Part shown: one piece after another, positions 8,086 to 17,443 of the stretch
How positions within the stretch are numbered: position 1 is the stretch's first letter
Layout: each line of letters starts with the position of its first letter
Assembly (NCBI GenBank): GCA_033763975.1
Contig: JANRJM010000012.1
Location: forward strand, 1 to 64,000
DNA: 64,000 nucleotides
From: Planctomycetota bacterium
Lineage (GTDB): Bacteria > Planctomycetota > Phycisphaerae > Phycisphaerales > UBA1924
Direction: 5' to 3'
The notes under the pieces: model-generated
Databases searched by the model: none
The model's input: only the letters and a program-made list of their open reading frames with translations
What the model was told of the DNA's origin: nothing
Made by a program: the position numbers and the translations under genes

Positions 8086-11000
8086 ATGAATCTCGCGTCG
8101 CTCGGTCGTCGCGTTTCTTTCGCACTCGCGGCCGTCACGTGCTTGGGCACGCCCGTCGCCTCGGCCCAGATCACCATCCCCATCGTGCCCATCGGCAACC
8201 CCGGCAACGCGCCGGACCCGACAACGGGCTACGGCTCGGTGGCGTACACCTACAACATCGGCACCACTGAGGTGACCAACGCGCAGTACGCCGCGTTTCT
8301 GAACGCCAAAGCCGCGTCGGATCCGTTCAACCTGTACAACACGAACATGGCCGGCTCGTTCGGCGGTATCACCCGCTCGGGCTCGCCGGGGTCGTACACG
8401 TATTCGACCGTGAGCGGGCGCGAGAACAATCCGGTGAACTTTGTCTCGTTCTGGGATGCGACGCGCTTCGCGAACTGGCTGCACAACGGCCAGGGCAGTG
8501 GCGACACCGAGACCGGCGCGTACACCCTCACCCCCGACGGCATCAACAACAACACCGTCATGCGCAACGCGGGCTGGCGGTGGGCCGTGACCAGCGAGGA
8601 CGAGTGGTACAAGGCGGCGTACCACCAGCCCGCTAGCGCGGGCGGTAACGCGGACAACTATTGGCTGTACCCGACATCGAGCAACACGGCGCCGATCGCT
8701 GGGCTTCCGCCCGCGGGCCAGGCGAACTATAACAACGTGATCGGCAACTACACGCCCGTCGGCTCGTACGCGGCGAACTACTACGGCACGTTCGACATGG
8801 GCGGGAACGTGTGGGAATGGAACGAGGCGATCATTTTCGGCTCCAACCGCAGCCTCCGGGGCGGGTCGTTCCTCAGCAACGGCAGCGGCCTGCGGGCCGA
8901 CGTCCGCATCGCCGACAGCCCGGCGAACGATGACGACGTCACCGGGTTCCGTGTCTCCCGGGTTGTCTCGCCTTCCGATGGGTGCGCGGAGGCCCCGATC
9001 TTCTCCACCTACGGCACGTTCTCCTTCGACAATCGCCTCGCGGACACCGGGCCGGTCCCCACCGGGTGCGCACTCAGTGTCCAGGACGTGTTCGTCCGGT
9101 GGATCGCACCCGCGACCGGCCGCGTCCGCTTCTCCACCTGCGGCCTGACTGGCGTCGACACCGACCTTTCGGTCCACACGAGTTGCATCGATCCTCCCTT
9201 GGAGTGCAACGATCAGTTCTGCGGCGACCAGAGCGAACTGGTGTTCGACGCGGTCGCGGGCGTTCAGTACTACCTCCGGATCGCCACGTACCCCGGCACG
9301 CCGACGGGTGAGGGCCAGTTCTCGCTCACGCCGGTCACCGTGGGCGGCTCGGCGTCGCTGGTCGACTCCACGTATCTCACTACCGCCAACAGCGGCGGCA
9401 TCAACCCCCAACAGTTCACGCTCGAAGCCCGCATCCAGCCGACCGGGCCGGGGTACGGCGGCACCAACTCGGGCCCCGGCGCGGCCATCATCGAGAAGCC
9501 CCGTCAGGGTGCCACCGGGCTCTGGCTTGGATCGATGGCGTTGTATTGGTCGCCCGTGTCGCAGCGCGTCACATTCGTCGTCACCCACGTCTTTGGCAGT
9601 TCCGGAACGTCGGTCGCCTCCAACGCGATCGTGGGCGTCGGACAGTCCGCCCACGTCGCCGGGACGTTCGACGGCACGACGCTGCGCCTGTACATCAACG
9701 GCGTGCTCGACGCCTCCGCCACGGCCGTGAGCAGCGTGGTGTACTACGGCGCCAACGAGCCGGTGCTCATCGGCGCGGGCAACTTCGCGTTCGGATTCAC
9801 ACGCCGCTTCCAGGGCCGGATCGACGACGTCCGGATCTGGAGCGCCGCGCGCTCGGCCTCGGACATCGCCGCCAACGCCGTCTGCCAGCTCCCCACCGGC
9901 CCCCAGCCGAACCTCCTGGCGCACTGGGTCTTCGACAACAGCTCGACCGTCGACCAGAGCGGGAATAACCGCAACGCGTCGTTTGTCGCCGGCCCGCCCG
10001 CCTTCGGGCCGGACCTTGCCACTCCCGTGGGCTGGACGCAGCTCCCCGTGTCAGGCCCGGCATCGCGCGCAACTCCCGCCATGGTCTACGACACCATTCG
10101 CGACCGTGCCGTCATGTACTCCGGCAGCTTCGGCTCACAACGCCGCAACGACACGTGGGAGTGGAACGGGGCTGCTTGGTTGCTAGTCAGCGCCAACGCG
10201 CCCCAGGTTGGCCGGAGCGCCAGCGGGGCGGCGTTTGACGTCTCCCGCGGGCGCTTCGTCCTGTTCGGCGGCGCTCTCGCCGGCGACATCCTCAGCATCG
10301 GGGACACCAACGAGTGGGACGGCTCTTCGTGGTTCCAGCGCCTCCCGTCCCCCTCCGGCCCGGGGCTCCGCTGCTGCCTGGGCATGACCTACGACGCCGC
10401 ACGCGGGCACACCCTGCTCTTCGGGGGCATTAACGGCACAACCGTCTTCCGCGACACCTGGCGCTGGGACGGCTCGACATGGCTCCAACTCTCCAACACC
10501 GGCCCCTCGGTCCGCTACGCCCCCGCGCTCGCCGACGACCCTGTCCGCCAGCGCGTCGTCTTCTTCGGCGGTACCACGTCCTTCGGCGCCTCCACCTTCT
10601 TCAACGACACGTGGGAGTGGGACGGCTCAACCTGGACGCAGAAGTTCCCCGCGGTCTCTCCCCCGGCGCGCCGCTTCCACACCATGGCCTTCGACCCCGT
10701 CCGCAACGCCGTCATCCTCTTCGGGGGTGAAGGCCCCACCAATGGCGCGATCCTCGGCGACACCTGGGCCTGGGACGGGACCAACTGGACGCTGCTGGCC
10801 GTCGGCGGCCCCTCGCCGCGCGCGGGACCGGGCATGGTCTATGACGAAGTGCGGCGCGGGATGCTGCTCTTCGGCGGCGCGACCTCGGCCACAGTGCAAG
10901 TCGCTGAAACCTGGTTCCTTCCCTCGGTGTCACCGTTCGCGATCACGCGCCAGCCGGTGTCCACCAGCGTGTGTGCTGGCACGGATCTGACCCTCGACAT

Positions 11001-11418
11001 CCTCGCCATCGGCGACGGACCGTTCACATACCAGTGGCTCCGCAACGGCGTGGCGCTCGCCAACGGCGGAAGGATTTCCGGGGCGACCTCGCCGGTCCTG
11101 ACCGTCAGCGCGACGGTGCCCGCTGATTCGGGTGTCTACGCCTGCGTGGTCTCGCAGGCGTGCAGCCAGAGCCTCACCAGCGGTGCCGCGACGGTCACGC
11201 TCCGCTCACCCAGCGACCCCGCGTGCATTCCGCCCTGCGACCCCGATTTCAATGCCGACGGCAACGTCGACCAGGACGACATCGAGTGCCTGGCGCAGGT
11301 GGTGGCGGGCGATCCGTCGTGCTCGGCAACCGATCCGGATTTCAATCGCGATGGCAACGTCGATCAGGACGACATCGACGTGCTGGCTCAGGTCGTCGCC
11401 GGTTCGCCGTGCCCGTAG
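8086..11418 (+). CDS. Large secreted modular protein: SUMF1-like, LamG-like, Kelch-like, Ig-like and dockerin-like modules
   Basis: The 1110-residue protein has a signal peptide ending ASAQ near residue 29. In order: a SUMF1/FGE-fold domain (about 35-290; GTTEVTNAQYAAFLNA, WAVTSEDEWYKAAYH, DMGGNVWEWNE, LRGGSF, GFRVSR); a PPC-like beta domain with paired cysteines (295-415); a LamG-like jelly roll (418-643); Kelch-like repeats with NDTWEWDGSTW motifs (645-945); an Ig-like domain (948-1041; YQWLRNGV and DSGVYAC); and two dockerin-like units ending SPCP. The SUMF1 segment lacks the cysteines of catalytic formylglycine-generating enzymes at LRGGSFLSNGSG, so a binding role is more likely. I chose the ATG at 8086 because AGGAGA lies 7 nt upstream; the ATG at 8080 would be too close. 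Confidence 0.85.
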   Translation: MNLASLGRRVSFALAAVTCLGTPVASAQITIPIVPIGNPGNAPDPTTGYGSVAYTYNIGTTEVTNAQYAAFLNAKAASDPFNLYNTNMAGSFGGITRSGSPGSYTYSTVSGRENNPVNFVSFWDATRFANWLHNGQGSGDTETGAYTLTPDGINNNTVMRNAGWRWAVTSEDEWYKAAYHQPASAGGNADNYWLYPTSSNTAPIAGLPPAGQANYNNVIGNYTPVGSYAANYYGTFDMGGNVWEWNEAIIFGSNRSLRGGSFLSNGSGLRADVRIADSPANDDDVTGFRVSRVVSPSDGCAEAPIFSTYGTFSFDNRLADTGPVPTGCALSVQDVFVRWIAPATGRVRFSTCGLTGVDTDLSVHTSCIDPPLECNDQFCGDQSELVFDAVAGVQYYLRIATYPGTPTGEGQFSLTPVTVGGSASLVDSTYLTTANSGGINPQQFTLEARIQPTGPGYGGTNSGPGAAIIEKPRQGATGLWLGSMALYWSPVSQRVTFVVTHVFGSSGTSVASNAIVGVGQSAHVAGTFDGTTLRLYINGVLDASATAVSSVVYYGANEPVLIGAGNFAFGFTRRFQGRIDDVRIWSAARSASDIAANAVCQLPTGPQPNLLAHWVFDNSSTVDQSGNNRNASFVAGPPAFGPDLATPVGWTQLPVSGPASRATPAMVYDTIRDRAVMYSGSFGSQRRNDTWEWNGAAWLLVSANAPQVGRSASGAAFDVSRGRFVLFGGALAGDILSIGDTNEWDGSSWFQRLPSPSGPGLRCCLGMTYDAARGHTLLFGGINGTTVFRDTWRWDGSTWLQLSNTGPSVRYAPALADDPVRQRVVFFGGTTSFGASTFFNDTWEWDGSTWTQKFPAVSPPARRFHTMAFDPVRNAVILFGGEGPTNGAILGDTWAWDGTNWTLLAVGGPSPRAGPGMVYDEVRRGMLLFGGATSATVQVAETWFLPSVSPFAITRQPVSTSVCAGTDLTLDILAIGDGPFTYQWLRNGVALANGGRISGATSPVLTVSATVPADSGVYACVVSQACSQSLTSGAATVTLRSPSDPACIPPCDPDFNADGNVDQDDIECLAQVVAGDPSCSATDPDFNRDGNVDQDDIDVLAQVVAGSPCP

Positions 11419-11442
11419 CCTCTCGCACATTCCCACACCCGT

Positions 11443-11475
11443 CCGACCCCCGCCGCCGGGGGTCGGGCGCCTTTT
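11443..11475 (+). terminator. Rho-independent terminator after the modular secreted protein
   Basis: A 10-bp perfect stem (CCGACCCCCG at 11443-11452 with CGGGGGTCGG at 11457-11466) with a 4-nt loop is followed a few bases later by TTTT. It lies 25 bp after the stop. Confidence 0.7.
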
Positions 11476-11582
11476 GGCGGGACGCAGTCCACGCGCCGCC
11501 CCCGAGACGCGGCACGTCGGCCCGGACGGGGCAATCCCGGTAGACTCGCGCGCGGGCGGCGGCGCCCGGCGGGAGGCGACAC

Positions 11583-12878
11583 ATGCGCGACGGGCTCACT
11601 CGGCGTGGATTTCTGGGCGGAGCGGCGGCGGCGGCGATCGCGGGGGCGGCCGGGCCGCTGATCTTCACGAGCAAGACGCGCGGCGCCCTGTGGAGCGCGG
11701 GCGGGCGGGCGGGCGCGCAGGTCGGGCTGGGGTTCATCGGCGTGGGGCTGATGAACCGGATCCACCTGCAGAGCTTCGTCAAGAACCCGCGGGTGCGCGT
11801 CGTGGGCGTGTGCGAGGTGGACACGACGCGGCGCGAGCACGCGAAGGGATTGGTGGACAAGGCGTACTCGAACAGCGACTGCGTCGCGACCGACGACTAC
11901 CGCACGCTGCTGGCACGCCGCGACATCGACGCGGTGGTGATCGCGACGCCCGACCACTGGCACGCGATCCACGCGATCGACGCGTGCGCGGCGGGCAAGG
12001 ACGTGTACTGCGAGAAGCCGCTGTGCCTGACGCTGCGCGAGTGCAAGGCGATGATCGACGCCGTACGCACGCACGGACGCGTCTTCCAGACCGGCTCGCA
12101 GCAGCGGACGGAGTACGACGGGAAGTTCCGCACGGCGTGCGAGTACGTGCGCAGCGGGCGGCTGGGGCGCATCCTGTCGGTCAACGTGGGGGTGGGGACG
12201 TCGAGCCGCTGGTGCGACCTGCCGGCCGAGACGCCGCCCGAGGGGCTCGACTGGGACCGGTGGCTGGGCCCGGCCCCGGTGCGGGCGTACAACGCGATCC
12301 TCTCGCCCCGGGGCATCCACGACCACTTCCCGCGCTGGCGCTGGTTCCGCGAGTACAGCGGGGGCATCATGACGGACTGGGGCGCGCACCACTTCGACAT
12401 CGCGGCGTGGGGGCTCGACATGGACGTGTCCGGCCCGCTCGCGGTGAAGCCTCCCGCGCGCCAGGGCGACGAGTACGGCGCGGAACTGATCTACCCCGGC
12501 GGGGTGCGGGTCATCCACGGCGGGCCGAGCGGGGTGACGTTCGTGGGCGAGCAGGGCGTGATCTTCGTGACGCGCGAGCGGCTGGAGAGCATCCCGGGCG
12601 ACATCCTGAAGAAGCCGCTGGAAGACGGGGACGTGCACCTGCCGCGCGCAAAGGGCCACCACGAGAACTGGCTGGACTGCATCGCGAGCCGCCAGCGCCC
12701 GATCTGCGATGTCGAGGTGGGTGCGCGCAGCATCGCGGCGGCGCACCTGCTGAACACGGCGTACTGGTACGGCGAATCGTCGGAGTGGTGCCCGGTCGGG
12801 TGGCGGTTCCTGTCGGAGCGTCAGAACGCCTGGCTCGACTATGAACGCCGCAAGGGGTTTGAGCTGCCCCGGGCGTAG
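11583..12878 (+). CDS. Tat-exported Gfo/Idh/MocA-family oxidoreductase
   Basis: This NAD(P)-dependent sugar or cyclitol oxidoreductase has 431 residues. A twin-arginine signal (TRRGFLGG, 6-13) with an Ala-rich core marks export through Tat, already folded with its cofactor. The Rossmann motif is GFIGVG (50-55). The family EKP lysine motif is YCEKPLCLT (142-150), and the metal/substrate region has MTDWGAHHFDIAAWG. A C-terminal substrate-binding domain follows. Secreted members of this family are abundant in planctomycetes and are linked to polysaccharide use. The substrate cannot be read from the sequence. It stands alone between a terminator and pilT. Confidence 0.9.
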   Translation: MRDGLTRRGFLGGAAAAAIAGAAGPLIFTSKTRGALWSAGGRAGAQVGLGFIGVGLMNRIHLQSFVKNPRVRVVGVCEVDTTRREHAKGLVDKAYSNSDCVATDDYRTLLARRDIDAVVIATPDHWHAIHAIDACAAGKDVYCEKPLCLTLRECKAMIDAVRTHGRVFQTGSQQRTEYDGKFRTACEYVRSGRLGRILSVNVGVGTSSRWCDLPAETPPEGLDWDRWLGPAPVRAYNAILSPRGIHDHFPRWRWFREYSGGIMTDWGAHHFDIAAWGLDMDVSGPLAVKPPARQGDEYGAELIYPGGVRVIHGGPSGVTFVGEQGVIFVTRERLESIPGDILKKPLEDGDVHLPRAKGHHENWLDCIASRQRPICDVEVGARSIAAAHLLNTAYWYGESSEWCPVGWRFLSERQNAWLDYERRKGFELPRA

Positions 12879-12983
12879 CAACGAGCCCGGCGGAAAATCC
12901 AGCGCAAATCAGGGCGCGGGGCGGGCTGTTCGTTATTAGACTGATGGAGGGAAGTTCGTGCGCCGCCCGCGGAGGATGCTCCC

Positions 12984-14117
12984 ATGGAAGCCGGCCCGCT
13001 CTCGATCCAGCGTCTGCTGGGCGCGATGAAGAAACTGAACGCGTCGGACCTGCACATCAAGGTCGGCGTGCCGCCGACGTACCGGATCAACGGCGCGCTG
13101 CGTGCGGTGGCGGGCGAGCCGCTGACGGAGGACGAGGCGGACCACCTGCTGGACCCGATCGTGCCCGAGGCGCTCAAGGCGCGGTTCGAGCAGGCGGGGA
13201 GCCTGGACTTCGCGAGCCACCTGAAGGACGGGGACCGCTTCCGCATCAACATGTTCCGCGCGGGCGGGCACACGCACGCCGCGATCCGGCGCGTGAAGGC
13301 GGAGATCCCCAGCTACGCGGACCTGCACGTTCCGGCGTCGTACAGCGACCTCATCGAGAAGACGATGGAGGGGCTGATCGTCGTGGTGGGCGTGACGGGG
13401 AGCGGGAAGAGCAGCACGCTCGCCGCGATGATCGAGCACATCAACCAGACGCGGGCGGACAACATCATCACGGTCGAGGACCCGGTCGAGTACCGCTTCA
13501 CGCCCAAGCGGTCGATCATCAGCCAGCGCGAGATCGGGATCGACGTGCCGGACTTCGCGTCCGCGCTCAAGTACATCGTGCGCGAGGACCCGGACGTGGT
13601 CTTCATCGGCGAACTGCGCGACCACGCGACGGTGCTGAGCGCGGTGCAGGCGGCGGAGACCGGGCACCTGGTCTTCAGCACGATGCACACGGCGGACACG
13701 ATGCAGGCCTTCAGCCGCATCCTCGAGTTCTTCCCCAGCCACGAGCACGGGTTCCTGCGCCACGCGCTCTCGAACACGCTGCGGGGCGTGCTGGCGCAGC
13801 GCCTGCTGCCCGCGACGCCCGAGACCGGGTTCGGCGTCGTGCCCGCGTGCGAGGTGCTGCTGGGGACGTCGGTGGTGCGCGAGAAGATCCGCGAGGGCGA
13901 CGACGCGGCCCTGCCGATGATCGTGGGCAAGAACGAGGAGGGCATGCAGACCTTCACGCACGCGCTCGCGGACCTGGTGAACAAGGACTGGGTCACGCTG
14001 CAGACGGCGATGGAGTTCGCGCCCAACCGCGACGCGCTGTCCAGCATCCTCAAGGGCGTCGAGGTCAAGAGCCAGGGGCTGGTGAGCCGCATCAAGTCGG
14101 CGGGGAACCGGAGCTAG
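12984..14117 (+). CDS. pilT: Type IV pilus retraction ATPase PilT
   Basis: This hexameric secretion-superfamily ATPase depolymerises type IV pili. The 377 residues include the N-terminal ASDLHIKVG region, the P-loop GVTGSGKSS (136-144), the Asp box ITVEDPVEYRF, the Walker B VVFIGELRD (205-213), and the His box TGHLVFSTMHTADT. GGAGG precedes the ATG by 9 nt. No other pilus assembly gene is adjacent; two pseudopilin-like genes lie at 30032-31857 but belong to a different (DUF1559-like) class. PilT versus PilU cannot be decided with certainty, but the general shape is PilT. Confidence 0.92.
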   Translation: MEAGPLSIQRLLGAMKKLNASDLHIKVGVPPTYRINGALRAVAGEPLTEDEADHLLDPIVPEALKARFEQAGSLDFASHLKDGDRFRINMFRAGGHTHAAIRRVKAEIPSYADLHVPASYSDLIEKTMEGLIVVVGVTGSGKSSTLAAMIEHINQTRADNIITVEDPVEYRFTPKRSIISQREIGIDVPDFASALKYIVREDPDVVFIGELRDHATVLSAVQAAETGHLVFSTMHTADTMQAFSRILEFFPSHEHGFLRHALSNTLRGVLAQRLLPATPETGFGVVPACEVLLGTSVVREKIREGDDAALPMIVGKNEEGMQTFTHALADLVNKDWVTLQTAMEFAPNRDALSSILKGVEVKSQGLVSRIKSAGNRS

Positions 14118-14259
14118 CCCGGGCCCGGGCGGCGCCGGGCGAGCAGGTCGCGCGGTGTGCGCGCACCGGTGGCCGGAAGGGCCGGAATCGCGCGAAACTT
14201 CGCGGTTTCTTTGCAATCGCGGGCCGCCGGGGCTCTGGCGCCACCAGTACAGTGGCGGG

Positions 14260-16161
14260 ATGAAGACTCTCACATTCGTGGCGGTGCTGGCGTTCGCGTC
14301 GGCGGCGTGGTCGCATCCTGATCACGAAGAGCCGGGGCTGCTGTCGCACTGGGCCGTGGGACACCTGGACCCTGATACCGGCGCCCCGGGCGGGCTGGTC
14401 GAGGACGTGACGCACTCGCTGAAGGCGAAGCTGATGGGCGCGCCGGCGATCGAGACCGTGGGCCCGACGCTCGCGGCGATCTTCAACGGCAAGTCGGACT
14501 ACCTCGTCATCCACCAGGACATCGCCAAGGACCGCAAGGGCCTGCCGACGAAGGAGTTCAGCGTCGCGGCGTGGGTGAGCGTTCGCGAGACCCAGCAGTG
14601 GGGCTCGATCATGGGGTGCGTGCAGGACGACGGGGGCACCGAGAAGGGCTGGGTGCTCGGCTTCAACGACCAGACGTTCACGTTCGGGCTGTCGACCGTG
14701 GGCGGGAGCGACGGCGACGGGAAGCTGACCTTCCTGCCCGCCAAGACCCCCATCGTGCCGGGCAAGTGGTACTACGTCGTGGGCACGTACGACGGCACGA
14801 CGATGCGGCTGTACGTCAACGGCGTGCAGGAAGGCGAGAGCAAGGACCAGAGCGGGGACATCCTGTACCCGCCGAGCGGGCCCTACACGATCGCGTGCTT
14901 CAAGGACGCCAACGAGGAGTATCCGCTCGCGGGCGCGCTGCACCGCGTGAAGGCGTACTCGCGGGTCCTGACGCCCAAGGAGATCACGGACGTCACGCAG
15001 AAGAACTCGAACCTGGTGGCGTACGTGCCGCCCGAGGACGCGGAGGTGCGCTGGCTGGTGAAGCCCTACCTGCAGGCGGCGACGCTGAGCAGCATGGTGG
15101 TGATGAGCGAGACGAACCGCGCGTCGACGATGACGGTGGAGTACGGGCGTCGTCAGCCCCTGCAGTACAAGGCGGAGATGACGACGCCGGCGATGATCGG
15201 CGAGGTGAAGCTGTCGGACCTGGAGCCCGCGACGGACTACTTCTACCGCGTGACGCGCACGACCGAGGACGGGAAGACGATCTCGAGCGATGTCAAGGCG
15301 ATGAAGACGGCGATCCCGGCGGACATGCCCTGGTCGTTCGGGATCATCGGCGACACGCAGCGGAACCCGAGCGTGACGCAGGCGTGCGCGGAGGTGATGT
15401 ACAAGAGCCGCCCGAACTTCGTGCTGCACTGCGGGGACGTGGTGGACGACGGGTACTCGAAGAACCAGTGGCTGAAGGACCTGTTCGAGCCGATGTCGGG
15501 CCTGCTGGCGCACGCGCCGATCTACCCGACGATCGGCAACCACGAGCGCAACAGCCACTTCTACTACGACTATTTCAGCCTGCCCACCCCGGAGTACTAC
15601 TACACGTTCACGTTCGGCAACGCCGAGTTCTTCATGATCGACACGAACAAGCCGTGCGGCCCGGACAGCGAGCAGTGGAAGTGGCTCGAACGCGACCTCG
15701 CGAAGAGCACCGCCACCTGGAAGTTCACCTGCCACCACCACCCGTGCTTCACGAGCGACGAGGACGACTACGGCGACACCATCACCGGCAAGAAGAACCC
15801 GCCCGACATCGCCGAGCCCTCGTTCCGGGGTGATCGCAACGCCCGCCAGCTCGTCGAGCTGTACGAGAAGTACGGCGTGGACATCGCCTTCAACGGGCAC
15901 ATCCACGTGTACGAGCGCACCTGGCCGATCCTGGACATGAAGATCAACCAGGCGAAGGGCATCCGGTACATCACGTCCGGGGGCGGCGGCGGCGGGCTCG
16001 AGCACCCCGCGCCGAACAAGGCGTGGTTCAGCCTGCAGGTGAACCGCGAGCACCACGTGTGCTACGTCGCGATCCACGACCGGACGATCGTCTTCAAGGC
16101 GATCGACACGTCGGGGCGGATGTTCGACGCGTTCGAGCTGACCAAGCCCTCGGACCGTTGA
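14260..16161 (+). CDS. Secreted purple-acid-phosphatase-like metallophosphoesterase with LamG-like module
   Basis: The 633-residue protein begins with a signal peptide (LTFVAVLAFASAAWS). Residues about 30-250 form a LamG-like jelly roll (WYYVVGTYDGTTMRLYVNG). Residues about 263-350 look like the fibronectin-III-like N-domain of purple acid phosphatases. The calcineurin-like catalytic domain runs from about 355: GDTQ, HCGDVVDDG, GNHERN (near 424), CHHHPCF (near 491) and GHIHVYERTW (near 545) give the two-metal site in order. The likely job is extracellular phosphate ester hydrolysis. The ATG at 14260 is chosen because it directly starts the signal peptide. Confidence 0.9.
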   Translation: MKTLTFVAVLAFASAAWSHPDHEEPGLLSHWAVGHLDPDTGAPGGLVEDVTHSLKAKLMGAPAIETVGPTLAAIFNGKSDYLVIHQDIAKDRKGLPTKEFSVAAWVSVRETQQWGSIMGCVQDDGGTEKGWVLGFNDQTFTFGLSTVGGSDGDGKLTFLPAKTPIVPGKWYYVVGTYDGTTMRLYVNGVQEGESKDQSGDILYPPSGPYTIACFKDANEEYPLAGALHRVKAYSRVLTPKEITDVTQKNSNLVAYVPPEDAEVRWLVKPYLQAATLSSMVVMSETNRASTMTVEYGRRQPLQYKAEMTTPAMIGEVKLSDLEPATDYFYRVTRTTEDGKTISSDVKAMKTAIPADMPWSFGIIGDTQRNPSVTQACAEVMYKSRPNFVLHCGDVVDDGYSKNQWLKDLFEPMSGLLAHAPIYPTIGNHERNSHFYYDYFSLPTPEYYYTFTFGNAEFFMIDTNKPCGPDSEQWKWLERDLAKSTATWKFTCHHHPCFTSDEDDYGDTITGKKNPPDIAEPSFRGDRNARQLVELYEKYGVDIAFNGHIHVYERTWPILDMKINQAKGIRYITSGGGGGGLEHPAPNKAWFSLQVNREHHVCYVAIHDRTIVFKAIDTSGRMFDAFELTKPSDR

Positions 16162-16195
16162 GGTCGGCGTGACGTGGCGGGCGTCGGACGCTCGC

Positions 16196-17443
16196 TCAGT
16201 GTGCCCCGTCGGACCCCCGCGAGACAGTGGGACGCGCCACGCCCGCGAGACGGCGCGGGCCGTTCAGGATGCGCCCGATCAGCGTGTGGCGCACCATGAC
16301 GTGGTACGTGGGGAGCAGCACGGCGGCCGTGCCCGCGAGCAGGAGGGGGAGTTTCCACGCGCACGAGATGGGAACGGGCAGCAGCAGGCCGCCGATCGCG
16401 AAGACGACCGGCAGGTGCATGAGGTAGAACCAGTACGAGGCATCGGCGGCGTATCGCCAGGCGTGCGAGGGCGTGGTGCGGTACTTCAGGAAGACGCCCA
16501 GCAGCGCGAAGCTGAGCGCCCACGCCGCGACGGAGAGGAGCGTGCGGGCGAGGGCGTCGACGAGCGGCCAGGCGGGCGCGTCCGGGGTGTGGTTCTTGAG
16601 CCAGGGATAGCACCCGAAGAGGATGATGACGAGGCAGCAGGCGCCGATGGTGAGGTGGCGCCCCCAGCGTGCGGCGAGGTGGTCCATGGCGGCCTGCTTG
16701 TTGCCCCAGAGGACGACGCCGTAGGTGAAGAAGAGGGCGTAGTAGGCCCAGATGTGCGGCGTCGGGAAGATGTGGCGGGGCGTGTCGATGGTCCATTCGT
16801 GCATGACGGCGACGAAGGGGAGCGTGGCGAGGGCGAGCGGGACGAGCGCGTAGGACGAGGTGGTGAGGAAGTCGCGGTAGCGGTGCGCGCGGGCGCGGAG
16901 CGACGCGGGGCATCGGGCGGCGAGGTGATGCCCGGCGAGCGCGATGGGGTACATGCACCCGAGGTAGACAAGGAACCAGAGGTGGATGGGGTCGAACCAC
17001 TGGCCGGGGGTGCGCGAGATGTAATACCCGAGGAAGAGCCGCCAGGTGGAGGCGTCGGGGTCGGCGCGTCCGGACTGCTGAAGGGCGAAGAGGATGGTGA
17101 ACATCGTGAGCGGGCCGATGAGGAGCAGGCCGCCGACGGTGGGGATGCCGATGCGGACGAGGCGGTTGCGGACGAAGGCGCCCGGGCCCTTGGTGGCGAT
17201 CATCATGGCGCCGAAGAAGCCGGCGATGAGGAAGAAGGCCTGCATGCGGTGGGCATGGATGACGTAGACGATGACGTCGAAGAAGGGGCTCTGGGAGGGA
17301 TCGGCGAGGGGCCACTGGGGCGGGCGGTTCTCGATGTAGCCGATGGCGCCGTGGAGGAGGAGCCCGCCGAACATGGCGACGGCGCGTGCGGCGTCGAAGG
17401 CGTGGAGCCGCTCACCCGTGGGCGGGAGCGCCGGGCCCGTCAT
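16196..17443 (-). CDS. Acyltransferase-3 family membrane protein, OpgC-like
   Basis: This 415-residue integral membrane protein has about ten hydrophobic segments. The N-terminal FDAARAVAMFGGLLLHG and the HAHRMQAFFLIAGFF motif are typical of the acyltransferase-3/OpgC group, which transfers acyl or succinyl groups to glucans and other surface carbohydrates. The ATG at 17443 overlaps the stop of the upstream MFS gene by 4 bp (ATGA), which fixes the start and indicates coupling. The substrate is unknown. An exporter next to a surface-modifying enzyme suggests a joint cell-envelope role, which is inference. Confidence 0.85.
   Translation of the reverse strand: MTGPALPPTGERLHAFDAARAVAMFGGLLLHGAIGYIENRPPQWPLADPSQSPFFDVIVYVIHAHRMQAFFLIAGFFGAMMIATKGPGAFVRNRLVRIGIPTVGGLLLIGPLTMFTILFALQQSGRADPDASTWRLFLGYYISRTPGQWFDPIHLWFLVYLGCMYPIALAGHHLAARCPASLRARAHRYRDFLTTSSYALVPLALATLPFVAVMHEWTIDTPRHIFPTPHIWAYYALFFTYGVVLWGNKQAAMDHLAARWGRHLTIGACCLVIILFGCYPWLKNHTPDAPAWPLVDALARTLLSVAAWALSFALLGVFLKYRTTPSHAWRYAADASYWFYLMHLPVVFAIGGLLLPVPISCAWKLPLLLAGTAAVLLPTYHVMVRHTLIGRILNGPRRLAGVARPTVSRGSDGAH

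Noticed and set aside
8200-8965. Active formylglycine-generating enzyme
   Set aside because: The needed cysteines are missing at the LRGGSF site, so only the fold is claimed.
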